A stretch of 64,000 bases of DNA from Methanobacterium sp. PtaB.Bin024 (GCA_002067065.1 MVPY01000094.1:1-64000), one strand, 5' to 3'; counted from the stretch's first letter, positions 12,619 through 24,259 are shown. The notes: generated by a model from the sequence alone, not told the origin. A program made the numbers and translations.

Positions 12619-13458
12619 CTAATACATTTTCTCCAAGTCCAAACTTAAGTCCAATGATTTTGCAGAATGGGTTATGTATCCTGCAGAGATCACATCTGCT
12701 CCAGTCTTTGCAAACTGCATTATGTTATCCAGATTAATACCGCCAGAAACTTCGATTATGACATTATCACGGAGCCCTTCCTTACCAAGAGCTGTTAAAA
12801 CATTGGTAACTTCATTTGAAGACATGTTATCCAACATTATAATATCAGCACTTGCTCTGGCAGCTTCAAGAGCTTCCTCCATGGTTTCAACTTCAATTTC
12901 AATCTTTTTGGTGAAACTGGCATATTTTCTGGCTCGAGATAGAGCCTCAGTCACTCCTCCCACCAGAGCAAGATGGTTGTCCTTGATTAATATAGAATCA
13001 TCAAGTCGGTAGCGATGAGTGTCCCCACCTCCAGACCTAATGGCTTTCTTCTCAAAAAACTGAAGTCCTGGAGTGGTCTTACGAGTCCCTGCAACCAACA
13101 CGTCAGGATTGACTTTTCGTACCATTTCAACCATTTCAGAAGTTAAGGTGGCAATGCCACTCATCCTCATCATAAGATTGAGTACGGTCCTCTCTAAAGT
13201 TAGAATTTTGCGGGGATCACCTTCTATTTCCATGATAATCTGACTCGGTCTGATCTTTTCACCATCATTTTTCAGGATTTCAGTCTCCACTCCGAATTCC
13301 CTGAAAATTTCAAATGCAAGTTCAACTCCAGCAACTATTCCTTCTTCTTTACTTATGATCTGACCCTTAACATTCAATCCTGGAGGAATTAATGCACAGG
13401 TGGTTATATCCTCAAAACCAATATCATCATAAATCATCCTTGCCAAGTCACTCCTCAT
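12619..13458 (-). CDS. nadC: nicotinate-nucleotide pyrophosphorylase (quinolinate phosphoribosyltransferase)
   Basis: Makes nicotinate mononucleotide from quinolinate and PRPP in de novo NAD synthesis. The 279 residues show the family's order: an N-terminal alpha/beta domain (EDITTCALIPPG), RTVLNLMMRMSGIATLT, the PRPP/quinolinate site VAGTRKTTPGLQFFEKKAIR region (RKTTPG), GGGDTHRYRLDDSILIKDNH, and the barrel end IEVSGGINLDNI. AAGGTG lies six bases before the ATG at 13458; the in-frame GTG at 13467 overlaps that ribosome site. nadA and nadB are not in the window. The gene is monocistronic, facing a 467-base intergenic region. Confidence 0.96.
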   Translation of the reverse strand: MRSDLARMIYDDIGFEDITTCALIPPGLNVKGQIISKEEGIVAGVELAFEIFREFGVETEILKNDGEKIRPSQIIMEIEGDPRKILTLERTVLNLMMRMSGIATLTSEMVEMVRKVNPDVLVAGTRKTTPGLQFFEKKAIRSGGGDTHRYRLDDSILIKDNHLALVGGVTEALSRARKYASFTKKIEIEVETMEEALEAARASADIIMLDNMSSNEVTNVLTALGKEGLRDNVIIEVSGGINLDNIMQFAKTGADVISAGYITHSAKSLDLSLDLEKMY

Positions 13459-13925
13459 AATACACACCTTAACACTTTTTTGTGAATAATCATTTGAATG
13501 AATGTTAAATCCTTGAATGAATTCTAACTCTTCGAAATAAATGAATAAATTACCTGAAATAACTTTAATGTAAATTTAATGTAACAAAATCCATTTTTTA
13601 ATGCTTAAAAATGCAATACAAGAACCTACTCTTGAGATAGTCTGATCCTGATATTAGGTCAAATTGTTTTATATTATATCAATGAAGAATATAAATTTTC
13701 ACCATAGATACTTATGGTCCAATTTAAGGATATTAAACTAAAATTGTGATATAAATTTACCTAACACACTAACTTATTAACTCATAGAATAATTCGAAGA
13801 GTATTGCAAGGACTATTCAATTTTAAAAAAGCCATTAAGTACTTTAACCATAATGCATAAAAAATACAATAAGAAAGATATATTTTGATTATCATACGAA
13901 CTTATGGTGAATCTGGGGAATCAAT
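13459..13925. other. 467-base AT-rich intergenic region with divergent promoters
   Basis: No frame with a ribosome site was found. It must hold the promoter of nadC (leftward) and of rnz (rightward); AGATATATTTT at about 13877-13887 is a good TATA element for rnz, about 40 bases before its ATG. The rest is low-complexity AT sequence without clear repeats or RNA structure. Confidence 0.5.
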
Positions 13926-14831
13926 ATGGAGCTAATATTTTTGGGAACATCATCTGCACTCCCCACCAATAAAAGAAACCATCCAGCCATTGCCTTGAAG
14001 GCTTTCGGAGAAGTGATGCTTTTTGATTGTGGAGAGGGAACCCAAAGGCAGATGACCCGACTGAAATTGAGTCCCATGAAGATTAATCAAATCTTCATCA
14101 CCCATCTTCACGGTGACCATTTCCTGGGACTGCCAGGTATTATACAATCCCTGGCCTTCAGAGGAAGAACAGAACCCCTACATATTTACGGGCCAGAAGG
14201 AATTATAAAAACCATTGAAAATATTAAAAATTTGGGTTATTATTGCTTATCTTTTCCTATACATGTATATGAGATCAGTGAAGGTCTTATTGGTGAAACA
14301 GATGAATATATAATAAGATGTTGTCTGGCACGGCACTCAGTCCCTAACCTGGCATATTCAGTTGAAGAGAAAAGATCTCCAAAATTCCAGAAAGAGAAAG
14401 CCATAAAATTAGGGTTAAAACCAGGGCCTGATTTCGGGAAACTTCAAAGAGGCATCCCAGTGGAGGTTAATGGGAAAACAATTAAACCAGAGCAAGTCCT
14501 TGGCAAGGAAAGGAAAGGGAGGAAAATAGTTTACTCTGGAGACACTAAACCCTGCCCTGAACTGGTTAATTTCGCATTCCAAGCCGATGTTTTGATACAT
14601 GAATCAACTTTTGAATCATCCCAGGAAGAGAAAGCCCTTAAATCATGTCATTCCACCACTACACATGCAGCTACCATTGCCAGAGAATCTGAAGTATCAG
14701 AACTAATTCTTTTCCATATGAGCACCCGTTACAGAGATAGTGATATGCTGAGAAAGGAAGCAGAACGGGTATTTGATAAAGTTACAGTTGCAGAGGACTT
14801 TATGATATATGAGGTGAAGAAACATGACTGA
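13926..14831 (+). CDS. rnz: ribonuclease Z (tRNase Z)
   Basis: Metallo-beta-lactamase-fold endonuclease that removes 3' trailers from pre-tRNA. In 301 residues: N-terminal FLGTSSALPT, the zinc motif THLHGDH (59-65), the ligand histidine in ARHSVPNLAY, YSGDTKPC with the bridging aspartate, HESTF, and the final histidine motif ILFHMSTRY. Length fits the short form (RNase Z-S). Start ATG has CTGGGGA upstream and a TATA element near 13878. Its last eight bases overlap the mscS start, so these genes are co-transcribed. Confidence 0.95.
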   Translation: MELIFLGTSSALPTNKRNHPAIALKAFGEVMLFDCGEGTQRQMTRLKLSPMKINQIFITHLHGDHFLGLPGIIQSLAFRGRTEPLHIYGPEGIIKTIENIKNLGYYCLSFPIHVYEISEGLIGETDEYIIRCCLARHSVPNLAYSVEEKRSPKFQKEKAIKLGLKPGPDFGKLQRGIPVEVNGKTIKPEQVLGKERKGRKIVYSGDTKPCPELVNFAFQADVLIHESTFESSQEEKALKSCHSTTTHAATIARESEVSELILFHMSTRYRDSDMLRKEAERVFDKVTVAEDFMIYEVKKHD

Positions 14832-15585
14832 TCCTGATCCCTTATATCTTAACTTAATCAAGATTGCCATAATCCTTATAGTCTCATTCATTATCATTAA
14901 AGGACTCATATACCTTGTAAAGAGAACTGGGAAACGATGGAATCTGGAACCCACATTAGTACAGGTTTTAATTGAAATCATCAAATATTCAGGAATTGCA
15001 GCAGCTATAACTCTTTCTTTAAAGGAAATTGGATGGAATGTTAGTGGCATACTCGTCAGTCTGGGTATTGTAGGTATTGCAATTGGTTTTGGTGCCCGGG
15101 ACACCATATCCAACTTCATAGCCGGAATATTCATACTGGCTGATAAAAGCTTCCGAATAGGAGATATCGTTGAAATGTCTGGCCAGAGTGGTAAAGTGAT
15201 TAAACTGGGTTTAAGGGTCACCACTTTTAAAACTGATGATAACAAGATCATCACCATTCCTAACTCCACTTTTTCCAAGAATCTCTACATCAATCATACT
15301 GCACAGGAAATACGCAGGGTAGGGTTGGATGTTAATATACCATATGAGATGGAACTGGAAGAAACAGTTGCTTCTCTTATAGATATAGCATCAAAATGTA
15401 AATGGGCACTGCATGACCCCAAACCCAACGTGTTTATAAAAGAGATGACAGATACAGGTATAAAGGCAACCCTGAATGTATGGGTAAGTGATCCCTGGAA
15501 GATATCCACATACAGAAGTCAGTTAGCCATGGAAGTTAAAGAACTGTTGGTTGGGGGGAACAATGGTGACAATGTCAAAGTATAA
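14824..15585 (+). CDS. MscS-family small mechanosensitive channel
   Basis: The 253-residue protein has three N-terminal membrane segments (about 8-28, 47-63, 72-95) followed by the pore-lining motif GIAIGFGARDTISNFIAG and a soluble beta domain starting FILADKSFRIGDIVEM, then VTTFKTDDNKIITIPNSTF. This is the MscS architecture that releases solutes during hypo-osmotic shock. It overlaps rnz by eight bases and is overlapped by the sortase gene at its 3' end, so the three genes are probably one transcript, although no shared function is obvious. Confidence 0.92.
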   Translation: MTDPDPLYLNLIKIAIILIVSFIIIKGLIYLVKRTGKRWNLEPTLVQVLIEIIKYSGIAAAITLSLKEIGWNVSGILVSLGIVGIAIGFGARDTISNFIAGIFILADKSFRIGDIVEMSGQSGKVIKLGLRVTTFKTDDNKIITIPNSTFSKNLYINHTAQEIRRVGLDVNIPYEMELEETVASLIDIASKCKWALHDPKPNVFIKEMTDTGIKATLNVWVSDPWKISTYRSQLAMEVKELLVGGNNGDNVKV

Positions 15586-16168
15586 AATTGCTTCAGTTGT
15601 GATTGTACTGTTTTGCGTCATTGTGGCGGCAAGCATTGCAATGGCAGGTTTTCAGCAAATGCAAAACGTTACCAAAGCCCAGAAAAGTGTTAAAGATTAC
15701 CAGGAAAGAATGAGTAACCCGGTTAATGCACTTGACCCCACAGATTTTACCAGTTCATATATCAACGCCAACCTATACATACCTAAACTGGATGTTGTTG
15801 CCTCTATTCGTTCTGATACTGTAAATGGTTACAACGTGGTTTATCATTACCCCGAAAGTGTAATGTTCGGTCAACCAGGTGAATGTGGGCTTTTAGGGCA
15901 CAGAACTACATATTCTGCATTGTTTAAGAACATAGCCTCTTTAGAGCCTGGTGATAAGGCCATTATCAAAGATTTCACAGAAAGAAAGAAATATGTGTAC
16001 CAAGTAACCTCCAATGGAGATGACATACGCTGGGACTACAAAACAAACCCCATTAGATTCTCACAGGAAGGAAAAGCACGTTTATTAATCATTACATGTT
16101 ATCCTCCTGGTAGGAAACAAGCTGCTTGGATTACTCATTTCAAATTGGTATCAAGTACTGATTTCTAA
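15563..16168 (+). CDS. sortase (class E/F-like cysteine transpeptidase)
   Basis: About 201 residues: an N-terminal membrane anchor (IASVVIVLFCVIVAASIAMA), a coiled stem, then a sortase beta-barrel with the catalytic histidine in LLGHRTTYSALF, GDKAIIKDF, the catalytic cysteine in IITCYPPG and the arginine just after (GRKQ). Sortases join surface proteins bearing a C-terminal sorting signal to the wall; in pseudomurein archaea the acceptor is not established. Candidate starts are ATG 15563, GTG 15566 and ATG 15572 behind GGGGGGA; I chose the first ATG. It overlaps mscS by 23 bases. No obvious sortase substrate is adjacent. Confidence 0.88.
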   Translation: MVTMSKYKIASVVIVLFCVIVAASIAMAGFQQMQNVTKAQKSVKDYQERMSNPVNALDPTDFTSSYINANLYIPKLDVVASIRSDTVNGYNVVYHYPESVMFGQPGECGLLGHRTTYSALFKNIASLEPGDKAIIKDFTERKKYVYQVTSNGDDIRWDYKTNPIRFSQEGKARLLIITCYPPGRKQAAWITHFKLVSSTDF

Positions 16169-16798
<630 letters not shown>

Positions 16799-16809
16799 GG
16801 GGATTAAAA

Positions 16810-17366
<557 letters not shown>

Positions 17367-17367
<1 letters not shown>

Positions 17368-18278
17368 TGGTAAAAATAGCACTAGAAACCCTGGCCAGCT
17401 GTTCTGGATGTGAAATCTCCATACTTGACCTTCATGAAGACCTGGTTAAATTGCTGGATCAGGCAGAAATCGTATACGGACCTATTATCATGGATGTCAA
17501 AGAAGTGCCAGATGATATTGACATAGCCATTGTATCCGGTTCCGTTAGAAACGCCGAAAACAAGGAAAGACTGGAAGAACTCAGGGAAAAATCAAAATAC
17601 CTAATCGCATACGGAACATGCGCCTGCTATGGTGGTATAACTGGTATGGCCGACCTTTACACCTCTGAAGAGGTAACATCCCGTACTTACACCGACAACC
17701 CCAGTACCGAACCAGCTGAACTACCCAACGAAGTGGTTCCAGAACTGTTAAGTATTGTTCACCCTGCAGCTGACTTTACCTTCATCGATGGATTCATCCC
17801 AGGTTGTCCACCTAAAGAACAACTAACCCATGACATCCTGATACCCTTAATTAACGACGAAGCCCCAGATGTTCCTAAAAAGAGTGTCTGCGCTGACTGT
17901 CAGCGTGAAATGGAACACGTTGAATTTGATAAAATACACCGCAGAATTGAAGGTGATCCAGAACCCGGAAAATGTTTCCTTAGCCAGGGATATGTTTGTC
18001 TTGGTTCAGTGACTCTGGGCCGTTGTGGTGCCCTTTGTACCTCAGCAGGAATCCCCTGTCACGGCTGTGGAGGCCCAGCACTTGACGTTCTAAGGGAACC
18101 AAGCCACGACATCTACAACGGAGTCATCAAGAGGATTTCTCACATTTCCAAGATGCCAGAAAAAGATGTGGAAAAACAGCTTTACGATATTGGACATGTT
18201 ATCTACGGATTCGTAATTGGAAGCACCACCATGGAGGATAAACAGGTTTCACTCATACCACAACTGGTTAAAAAGTGA
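17367..18278 (+). CDS. [NiFe] hydrogenase small subunit, MvhG-like
   Basis: The 303-residue subunit carries Fe-S clusters linking the [NiFe] site to the ferredoxin. LASCSGCEISILDLHE (9-24) supplies the proximal CxxC, YGTCACYGGITG the next ligand, FIPGCPPKEQ the fourth, and the C-terminal cysteines (CADCQRE, CFLSQGYVCLGS, RCGALCTSAGIPCHGCGG) the outer clusters. It lacks a Tat signal, as in cytoplasmic group 3 enzymes. The ATG at 17367 is preferred over 17352 because GGGGTGG lies six bases ahead and the family starts M-V-K-I-A. It is coupled to the V4R gene. Confidence 0.95.
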
Positions 18279-18301
18279 AATCAACATAAAAGGTGATACT
18301 T

Positions 18302-19750
18302 ATGAAAAATATCGAAATAAGCCCAGTAAGCCGGATAGAAGGTCATGCCAAAATCACGGTACAGGTTGATGATTCCGGTAATGTGGCTGATGCCCACTTT
18401 CACGTTATGGAAATCAGAGGATTTGAAAAATTCTTGGAAGGTGCAGCAGTAGAAGAAGCACCCCGAATCACACCACGTATATGTGGTATATGCCAGACAG
18501 CACACCACCTAGCAGCAGCCAAAGCCACAGACATGGTATTTGGACTGGAAGTGCCTGAAACAGCCAAAAGGCTAAGGGAACTCATGCTCCTGGGACAATA
18601 CATTCACTCCCATTCACTACACTTCTACTTCCTGGGTGCTCCAGACCTGGTTCTGGGCCCAGAATCAGACCCCGCACTGCGAAATGTAGTTGGAATTCTG
18701 AAAAGCAACCCAGATCTGGCCATGATGGCCATTAAAACCAGGAAAATAGGACAAATGATAACTGGTGTTGTGGGAGGTAAACCCATAAGCCCGGTAACAG
18801 CCATACCTGGAGGCCAATCAAGAGGCATAACCTCTGAACAACAAGCAGACTTATTAGCCCAGTCTAAAGAAGCAATAAACTTAATCGAACAGGGCGTTGA
18901 GGTAGCTAAACCTTTATTTGAACAGTATGCTGAAGCCATACAAGCATTAGGACCCGTTGAGAGTCATTTTGGTGGGATAACCAATGGTGGTACCATTGAA
19001 TTCTACGATGGACCTGCTAAGATCATTGACAAATCCGGAAACCAGGTCTATGAATTTGCAGCCGCAGATTACCTGGACTACATCGAAGAAAAAGTGCAAC
19101 CATGGAGTTACCTGAAATTCCCCTACCTGAAACAGATTGGATTCCCAGATGGAAACTATCGTGTGGGTCCACTGGCCAGACTGAATGTCATTGATACCAT
19201 ACCCACTGAAAAAGCAGCAGCACTCTACGGTGAGTACAAGGATAAGTATGGAATTGCCCAAAACGCACTCCTGTACCACTATGCACGTTTAATTGAGTTG
19301 ATGTATGCTGCAGAAAGAGCAGTGCAACTACTGGAAGATGACAGTATAACCGGTACTGATCTACGCCAGCACCTATCAGAACCATTGATGACCAAGGACG
19401 AAGCAAAAGAATCCAGTGAAACCAAAAGAGGAGTTGGAATGATCGAGGCCACCAGAGGAATCCTGATCCATGACTATGAAACCGATGCAGCAGGATTCAT
19501 CAACCGGGCCAACCTCATTGTTTCCACTGGACAGAACAACCTATCAATGGATATCGGAGTCAGAGAAACAGCTAAACAAATGATACATGGCGAAGATGTT
19601 TCAGAAGGTCTCAAAAACCAGCTGGAAATGATTGTAAGAGCATACGACCCCTGCCTGTCCTGTGCAACCCATGCCATAGATGGAAGCTCACCTCTAGAAG
19701 TGGACATCTACGACAGCGAAGGCCAACTACTCAAAAAACACTTACTCTGA
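18302..19750 (+). CDS. [NiFe] hydrogenase large subunit, MvhA-like
   Basis: Catalytic subunit for reversible H2 oxidation, 482 residues. The N-terminal motif RICGICQTAHH (from residue 59) and the C-terminal DPCLSCATH (from about 450) supply the four Ni-Fe cysteines. About 25 residues follow the last histidine and could be removed by a maturation endopeptidase, as in many large subunits. PVSRIEGHAKI marks the start; GTG at 18293 is inside the AAAGGTG ribosome site, so ATG 18302 is used. Unlike the standard mvhDGAB locus, no mvhD or polyferredoxin mvhB follows. A terminator-like hairpin lies right after the stop. Confidence 0.95.
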   Translation: MKNIEISPVSRIEGHAKITVQVDDSGNVADAHFHVMEIRGFEKFLEGAAVEEAPRITPRICGICQTAHHLAAAKATDMVFGLEVPETAKRLRELMLLGQYIHSHSLHFYFLGAPDLVLGPESDPALRNVVGILKSNPDLAMMAIKTRKIGQMITGVVGGKPISPVTAIPGGQSRGITSEQQADLLAQSKEAINLIEQGVEVAKPLFEQYAEAIQALGPVESHFGGITNGGTIEFYDGPAKIIDKSGNQVYEFAAADYLDYIEEKVQPWSYLKFPYLKQIGFPDGNYRVGPLARLNVIDTIPTEKAAALYGEYKDKYGIAQNALLYHYARLIELMYAAERAVQLLEDDSITGTDLRQHLSEPLMTKDEAKESSETKRGVGMIEATRGILIHDYETDAAGFINRANLIVSTGQNNLSMDIGVRETAKQMIHGEDVSEGLKNQLEMIVRAYDPCLSCATHAIDGSSPLEVDIYDSEGQLLKKHLL

Positions 19751-19786
19751 GGTTCTCCCAAAGGGCCTCAAACTTTTTTATTTTTA
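19748..19786 (+). terminator. terminator of the hydrogenase operon
   Basis: TGAGG (19748-19752) pairs with CCTCA (19766-19770), with inner CCC-AAA-GGG pairing, followed by ACTTTTTTATTTTT. A short GC stem plus T-run is typical of an intrinsic end. Confidence 0.55.
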
Positions 19787-19999
19787 AAATTGACTTTTTT
19801 AAAATTGACTTATAATTAATGAGATACTTTTTTTAATTAAGATTTAATGTTTTTCACTATTACATCAGATTCTATATATCAACCCCAAACAATCTCTTAT
19901 ATGCATGATCAAATACCAAAAACGATAAGCATAATAAAAAGATAGATTAAATTACTTTATAATATAATCATAATTTTCTTAACCATAAACAGTGATCGG

Positions 20000-21313
20000 A
20001 TGATTGACTCCCCTTTAAAGACACAACTGGAAAAAGCTACCCTTGCTCTGGATAAGACCGCAGATATAGAGGGCATCCTTATTGTAGCCATTGATGGGCG
20101 AATTTTGCACCATAATTTAAGAGTTGATGTGGATATTAACCTCTTCGGTCCAATGTCACAGGTTATCTCCAACTCATCATCTAGGTTATTAAACTCATCT
20201 GGCCAGGGAGAGATGGAAAGAGTCCTGGTTGAATCTTCTGGAGGGAAAGCACTATTTTTAGGCCTGGAAAATGCACACTTAATCATTTTAATGCAGAATT
20301 CAGCTAATGTGGGCCTGGTTATGGTTAACGCCAAAAGAGCATCAGAAAAAATCAATGAAGCAACCCATGACCTTGAATTAGAGGTTCCAGAGGAAGTGCC
20401 AGTTGAAGAAGAGCCAGTAGAAGAGATAACTGCTGAAGAAGTACCAGTTGAACAAGAACCATCCGAAGAAATACCAACTGAAATGGTCCCATCTGAAGAG
20501 ATACCAGTCAAAGAAGAAATAACTGAAGAAATACCAATCGAAGTACCTGCCGAGGAAATACCAGTTGGAGATACATCACAAGAACCGGTTGCAACAGAAG
20601 AAGCATCTTTAGAAGGAGTCAAATCAGATGAGACACTTGTTGAAGAAGCTCCTGGAAAAGAGTTAGTTGAAGAAAGTTCCGGAGAAATCAAAGCCAAAGC
20701 AGGAACTGGGGAAGTTGGTGAATTAGAAGAAGCATTCCCCGAAACTATTGAAGCAGAACTTGAAACTCCTGAAGAAGAACCTGAAATTGTTGAAGAACCC
20801 GAAGAGACAAAACCAGGTATCCCCTCAGTTAAACCCCCTATATCCTTCCCAACCCTTCCAGAGCATGTTGAAGTGCCTGATGATCCTGAAAAACGTTCCG
20901 AACTTGTATTAGACATTTATGAAAAGATTTTCCTGGCCATGTCCATGGGTGCAGCCAAGATCATGGGAGTTGCACCGGCCAGAGGACTCACCAAACAGTT
21001 CCTGCCCTTTGAAAAATGTCCGAAACTACTCCATAATGTTAACCTAAAAAGCAATGCTACCATTGATTTTGCCCAGATAAGGAAGAACGCCCAGGAAATT
21101 CCCGTCCCAGAGAGGGATGAAATGGTTATCAAAGACTTCAGTCGTATGATAGAAATTATAACTGAAAATTATGGTAGAGTAATGGGTTATGAGGCATTCA
21201 GAGGCATGGTACGTGCTGAGTTCCTGTCAATCAAGAAGTCCTACGGAGATGCAATGGATACACTTAACATCAAAAAGAATATGCATCCGGAGATTGCCCA
21301 TCTATTCAATTAA
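20000..21313 (+). CDS. roadblock/LC7 domain protein with acidic Pro/Glu linker and helical C-domain
   Basis: Three parts in 437 residues. Residues about 5-120 form a roadblock-like domain (TADIEGILIVAIDGRILHH, then DINLFGPMSQVISNSSSRLL and VGLVMVNAKRASEKI). Residues about 125-285 are a Glu/Pro/Val-rich linker of EEVP/EEIP units. Residues about 300-437 are helical (ELVLDIYEKIFLAMSMGAAK, then DFSRMIEIITENYGRVMGYE) with no motif I know. The layout parallels the DUF2226-like protein at 6673-8034. A scaffold or partner of a small GTPase or MinD system is an inference. The start has only a weak ribosome site (GATCGG), so leaderless initiation is possible. Confidence 0.7.
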   Translation: MIDSPLKTQLEKATLALDKTADIEGILIVAIDGRILHHNLRVDVDINLFGPMSQVISNSSSRLLNSSGQGEMERVLVESSGGKALFLGLENAHLIILMQNSANVGLVMVNAKRASEKINEATHDLELEVPEEVPVEEEPVEEITAEEVPVEQEPSEEIPTEMVPSEEIPVKEEITEEIPIEVPAEEIPVGDTSQEPVATEEASLEGVKSDETLVEEAPGKELVEESSGEIKAKAGTGEVGELEEAFPETIEAELETPEEEPEIVEEPEETKPGIPSVKPPISFPTLPEHVEVPDDPEKRSELVLDIYEKIFLAMSMGAAKIMGVAPARGLTKQFLPFEKCPKLLHNVNLKSNATIDFAQIRKNAQEIPVPERDEMVIKDFSRMIEIITENYGRVMGYEAFRGMVRAEFLSIKKSYGDAMDTLNIKKNMHPEIAHLFN

Positions 21314-21733
21314 AAGAGTACCTATCTACTTCAATTAAAAGATTATCCGTCTATTCAATTAGCATACGAATATCGCGGCCGATTTAAACATTCATGTGAG
21401 AGTTTTTAATCCATCTCATCCTACAACAACTTTTATACTATTTTATCAATAATTTTGTAAACTTTTTTTGAAAAATAGATTGAAATTAAACCAGAAAATC
21501 TTAGAAAATAGGAGATTTTTTAAATTTTAAAACTTTTTAAAACAGCAGTTACATATCATGTGTATACTAATTTGAGATTCAAAAAAACAAACTATATTGA
21601 AAAAATGATTGAAACATCACCAGTAATATTTTGGATATAGTAACTTTTAGATAGAGTAACTTTTAGATGGATTATAACATATTAGGAAACTTTTATAGCA
21701 ATAACATTTGGACGCAAAAAAGACGGTGATAAC
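21314..21733. other. 420-base intergenic region with short tandem duplications
   Basis: The 3' end of the preceding gene is echoed twice: TCTATTCAATTA-like units begin at 21301, 21325 and 21350, about 24-25 bases apart. AGTAACTTTTAGAT occurs at 21639 and 21654. TTTTATAG at 21691-21698 is a likely TATA element for rfcS. No additional gene was found. Confidence 0.5.
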
Positions 21734-22699
<966 letters not shown>

Positions 22700-24220
22700 A
22701 TGTTGTGGACCGATAAATACCGTCCCCAGACTATGGATGAAGTTCTGGGTAATAAAAAGGCGGTTGAAGAGATTGATGAGTGGGTGGAAAGCTGGGAGCA
22801 TGGTGAGCCCCGGAAGTGTCTTCTGCTTATAGGGCCTCCTGGAACCGGGAAAACCACTCTTGCCCATTTGATATCTGTTTTCTTTTCGGATCATATTGAG
22901 CTTAATGCCAGTGATAAAAGATCCTTTGATATTATAATGAACACCGTTGGGGAAGCATCAGCCTCCACCTCCCTTTTTGGCAAGGGCAGGAAACTGATCA
23001 TCCTGGATGAGGTGGATGGACTCCATGGGAATGAGGATCGCGGTGGTATAAGGGCCATAAACAAGATCATCAAGGAGGGTCATCATCCCATGATTATGAT
23101 GGCCAATGATCCTTACAGTAAGCGTATCACCAGCCTAAAATCTAAATGTCAGGTTATCAAGATCCGCAAGGTGCACACCAACTCCATTGTGGCCCTTTTA
23201 AAGAGGATCTGTATTAAGGAGGGTGTTGATTTTGAGGAGCACATTCTCCGCACCCTGGCTAAAAGATCACGTGGTGACCTTAGATCTGCCATCAACGATC
23301 TGCAGGTGATTGCCCAGGGTAAGGATAAGATCACCTCTGATGATCTGGAGGTCATATCCCAGAAGGATGATATTAACAATATCTTCGACTCTGTCCGGAC
23401 TGTGCTTAAAAGCAAAAACCCCAGACATATCCGTGATGCACTCCGATTAGAGGCGCAACCAGGATTCATCCTGGAACAGATCACTGAAAACATTCCCCGG
23501 GAATATGAGAAGCCAGAGGAAATTGAAAAGGCCTATGATGCAGTGGCAGAAGCCGATGTGTACCTGGGAAGAGCCTTCCACACCAGGCATTATGGTTACT
23601 GGAAGTACACCTATGACTTGATGGGAGTGGGAGTGGCCATGGCCAAGGATGAAACTTATAAAAAGTTCAGTAGATACGCCAGTTCCACATTCTACAGTAA
23701 ACTATCCAAGAACCGGAAAAAAAGGGACCTGCGGGATAGGGTAGCAACCAAGATGGGAGAAAAAATGCACACTTCCAGAGCGGTGGCCATTGAACAGTTC
23801 CCCTACTTTGAGATAATGTTCCAGCCAGAAGATTTAGCCAGAGACCTGGCAGATTACTTCGAACTGGATGATGCAGAAGTTAAACAGTTCCGGAAGCGGA
23901 AGATAAAAAAGAGGAAAACAAAGAAGGCCCCTAAAGCCAAGATGAAAGGCACTAAAACCAGTTCTAAACCTAAAGCTGAACCTAAATCCCAGAAAACTAC
24001 ATCCAAAAAAGTTTCTAAAGGTTATAAGGATGTGGAAACTGAAACCATTACCAAAGATTCCAAGCCCAAGAATAAAGCAGGCGAAATGAAGAAAAAGAAG
24101 AATAAAACAGAAAAAAAGGTAAATAATTCCTCAAAGGCTGCATCCAAAGATAATGGTAATTCTGAGAAATCCCAGTCTAAAGATAATGGTAAGCAGGTTT
24201 CGCTTTTTAGTTTTAAATGA
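22700..24220 (+). CDS. rfcL: replication factor C large subunit with C-terminal PIP box
   Basis: AAA+ clamp-loader subunit of 506 residues. MLWTDKYRPQTMDEVLG is the RFC start, GPPGTGKTTLAH the Walker A, LIILDEVDG the Walker B, and AKRSRGDLRSAINDLQ sensor 2. The collar domain is followed by a roughly 100-residue Lys/Ser-rich tail (about 400-498) ending QVSLFSFK, a classical PCNA-interacting motif (Q-x-x-L-x-x-F) at the extreme C-terminus, as known for other archaeal RfcL. It directly follows rfcS. An 18-bp palindrome lies 21 bases after the stop. Confidence 0.96.
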   Translation: MLWTDKYRPQTMDEVLGNKKAVEEIDEWVESWEHGEPRKCLLLIGPPGTGKTTLAHLISVFFSDHIELNASDKRSFDIIMNTVGEASASTSLFGKGRKLIILDEVDGLHGNEDRGGIRAINKIIKEGHHPMIMMANDPYSKRITSLKSKCQVIKIRKVHTNSIVALLKRICIKEGVDFEEHILRTLAKRSRGDLRSAINDLQVIAQGKDKITSDDLEVISQKDDINNIFDSVRTVLKSKNPRHIRDALRLEAQPGFILEQITENIPREYEKPEEIEKAYDAVAEADVYLGRAFHTRHYGYWKYTYDLMGVGVAMAKDETYKKFSRYASSTFYSKLSKNRKKRDLRDRVATKMGEKMHTSRAVAIEQFPYFEIMFQPEDLARDLADYFELDDAEVKQFRKRKIKKRKTKKAPKAKMKGTKTSSKPKAEPKSQKTTSKKVSKGYKDVETETITKDSKPKNKAGEMKKKKNKTEKKVNNSSKAASKDNGNSEKSQSKDNGKQVSLFSFK

Positions 24221-24241
24221 GCTTTTAGGTTACAGATACTG

Positions 24242-24259
24242 GTTCACCAGCTGGTGAAC
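24242..24259. promoter_or_regulatory. 18-bp perfect palindrome after rfcL
   Basis: GTTCACCAGCTGGTGAAC is a perfect inverted repeat without a spacer. The T-rich run that follows is short, so it is either a compact transcription end or a dimeric protein-binding site. Confidence 0.35.

Noticed and set aside
19957..20916. Ser-rich 319-residue frame on the minus strand
   Set aside because: It is the mirror of the acidic linker of the roadblock protein, a typical antisense artefact of Glu-rich coding DNA.
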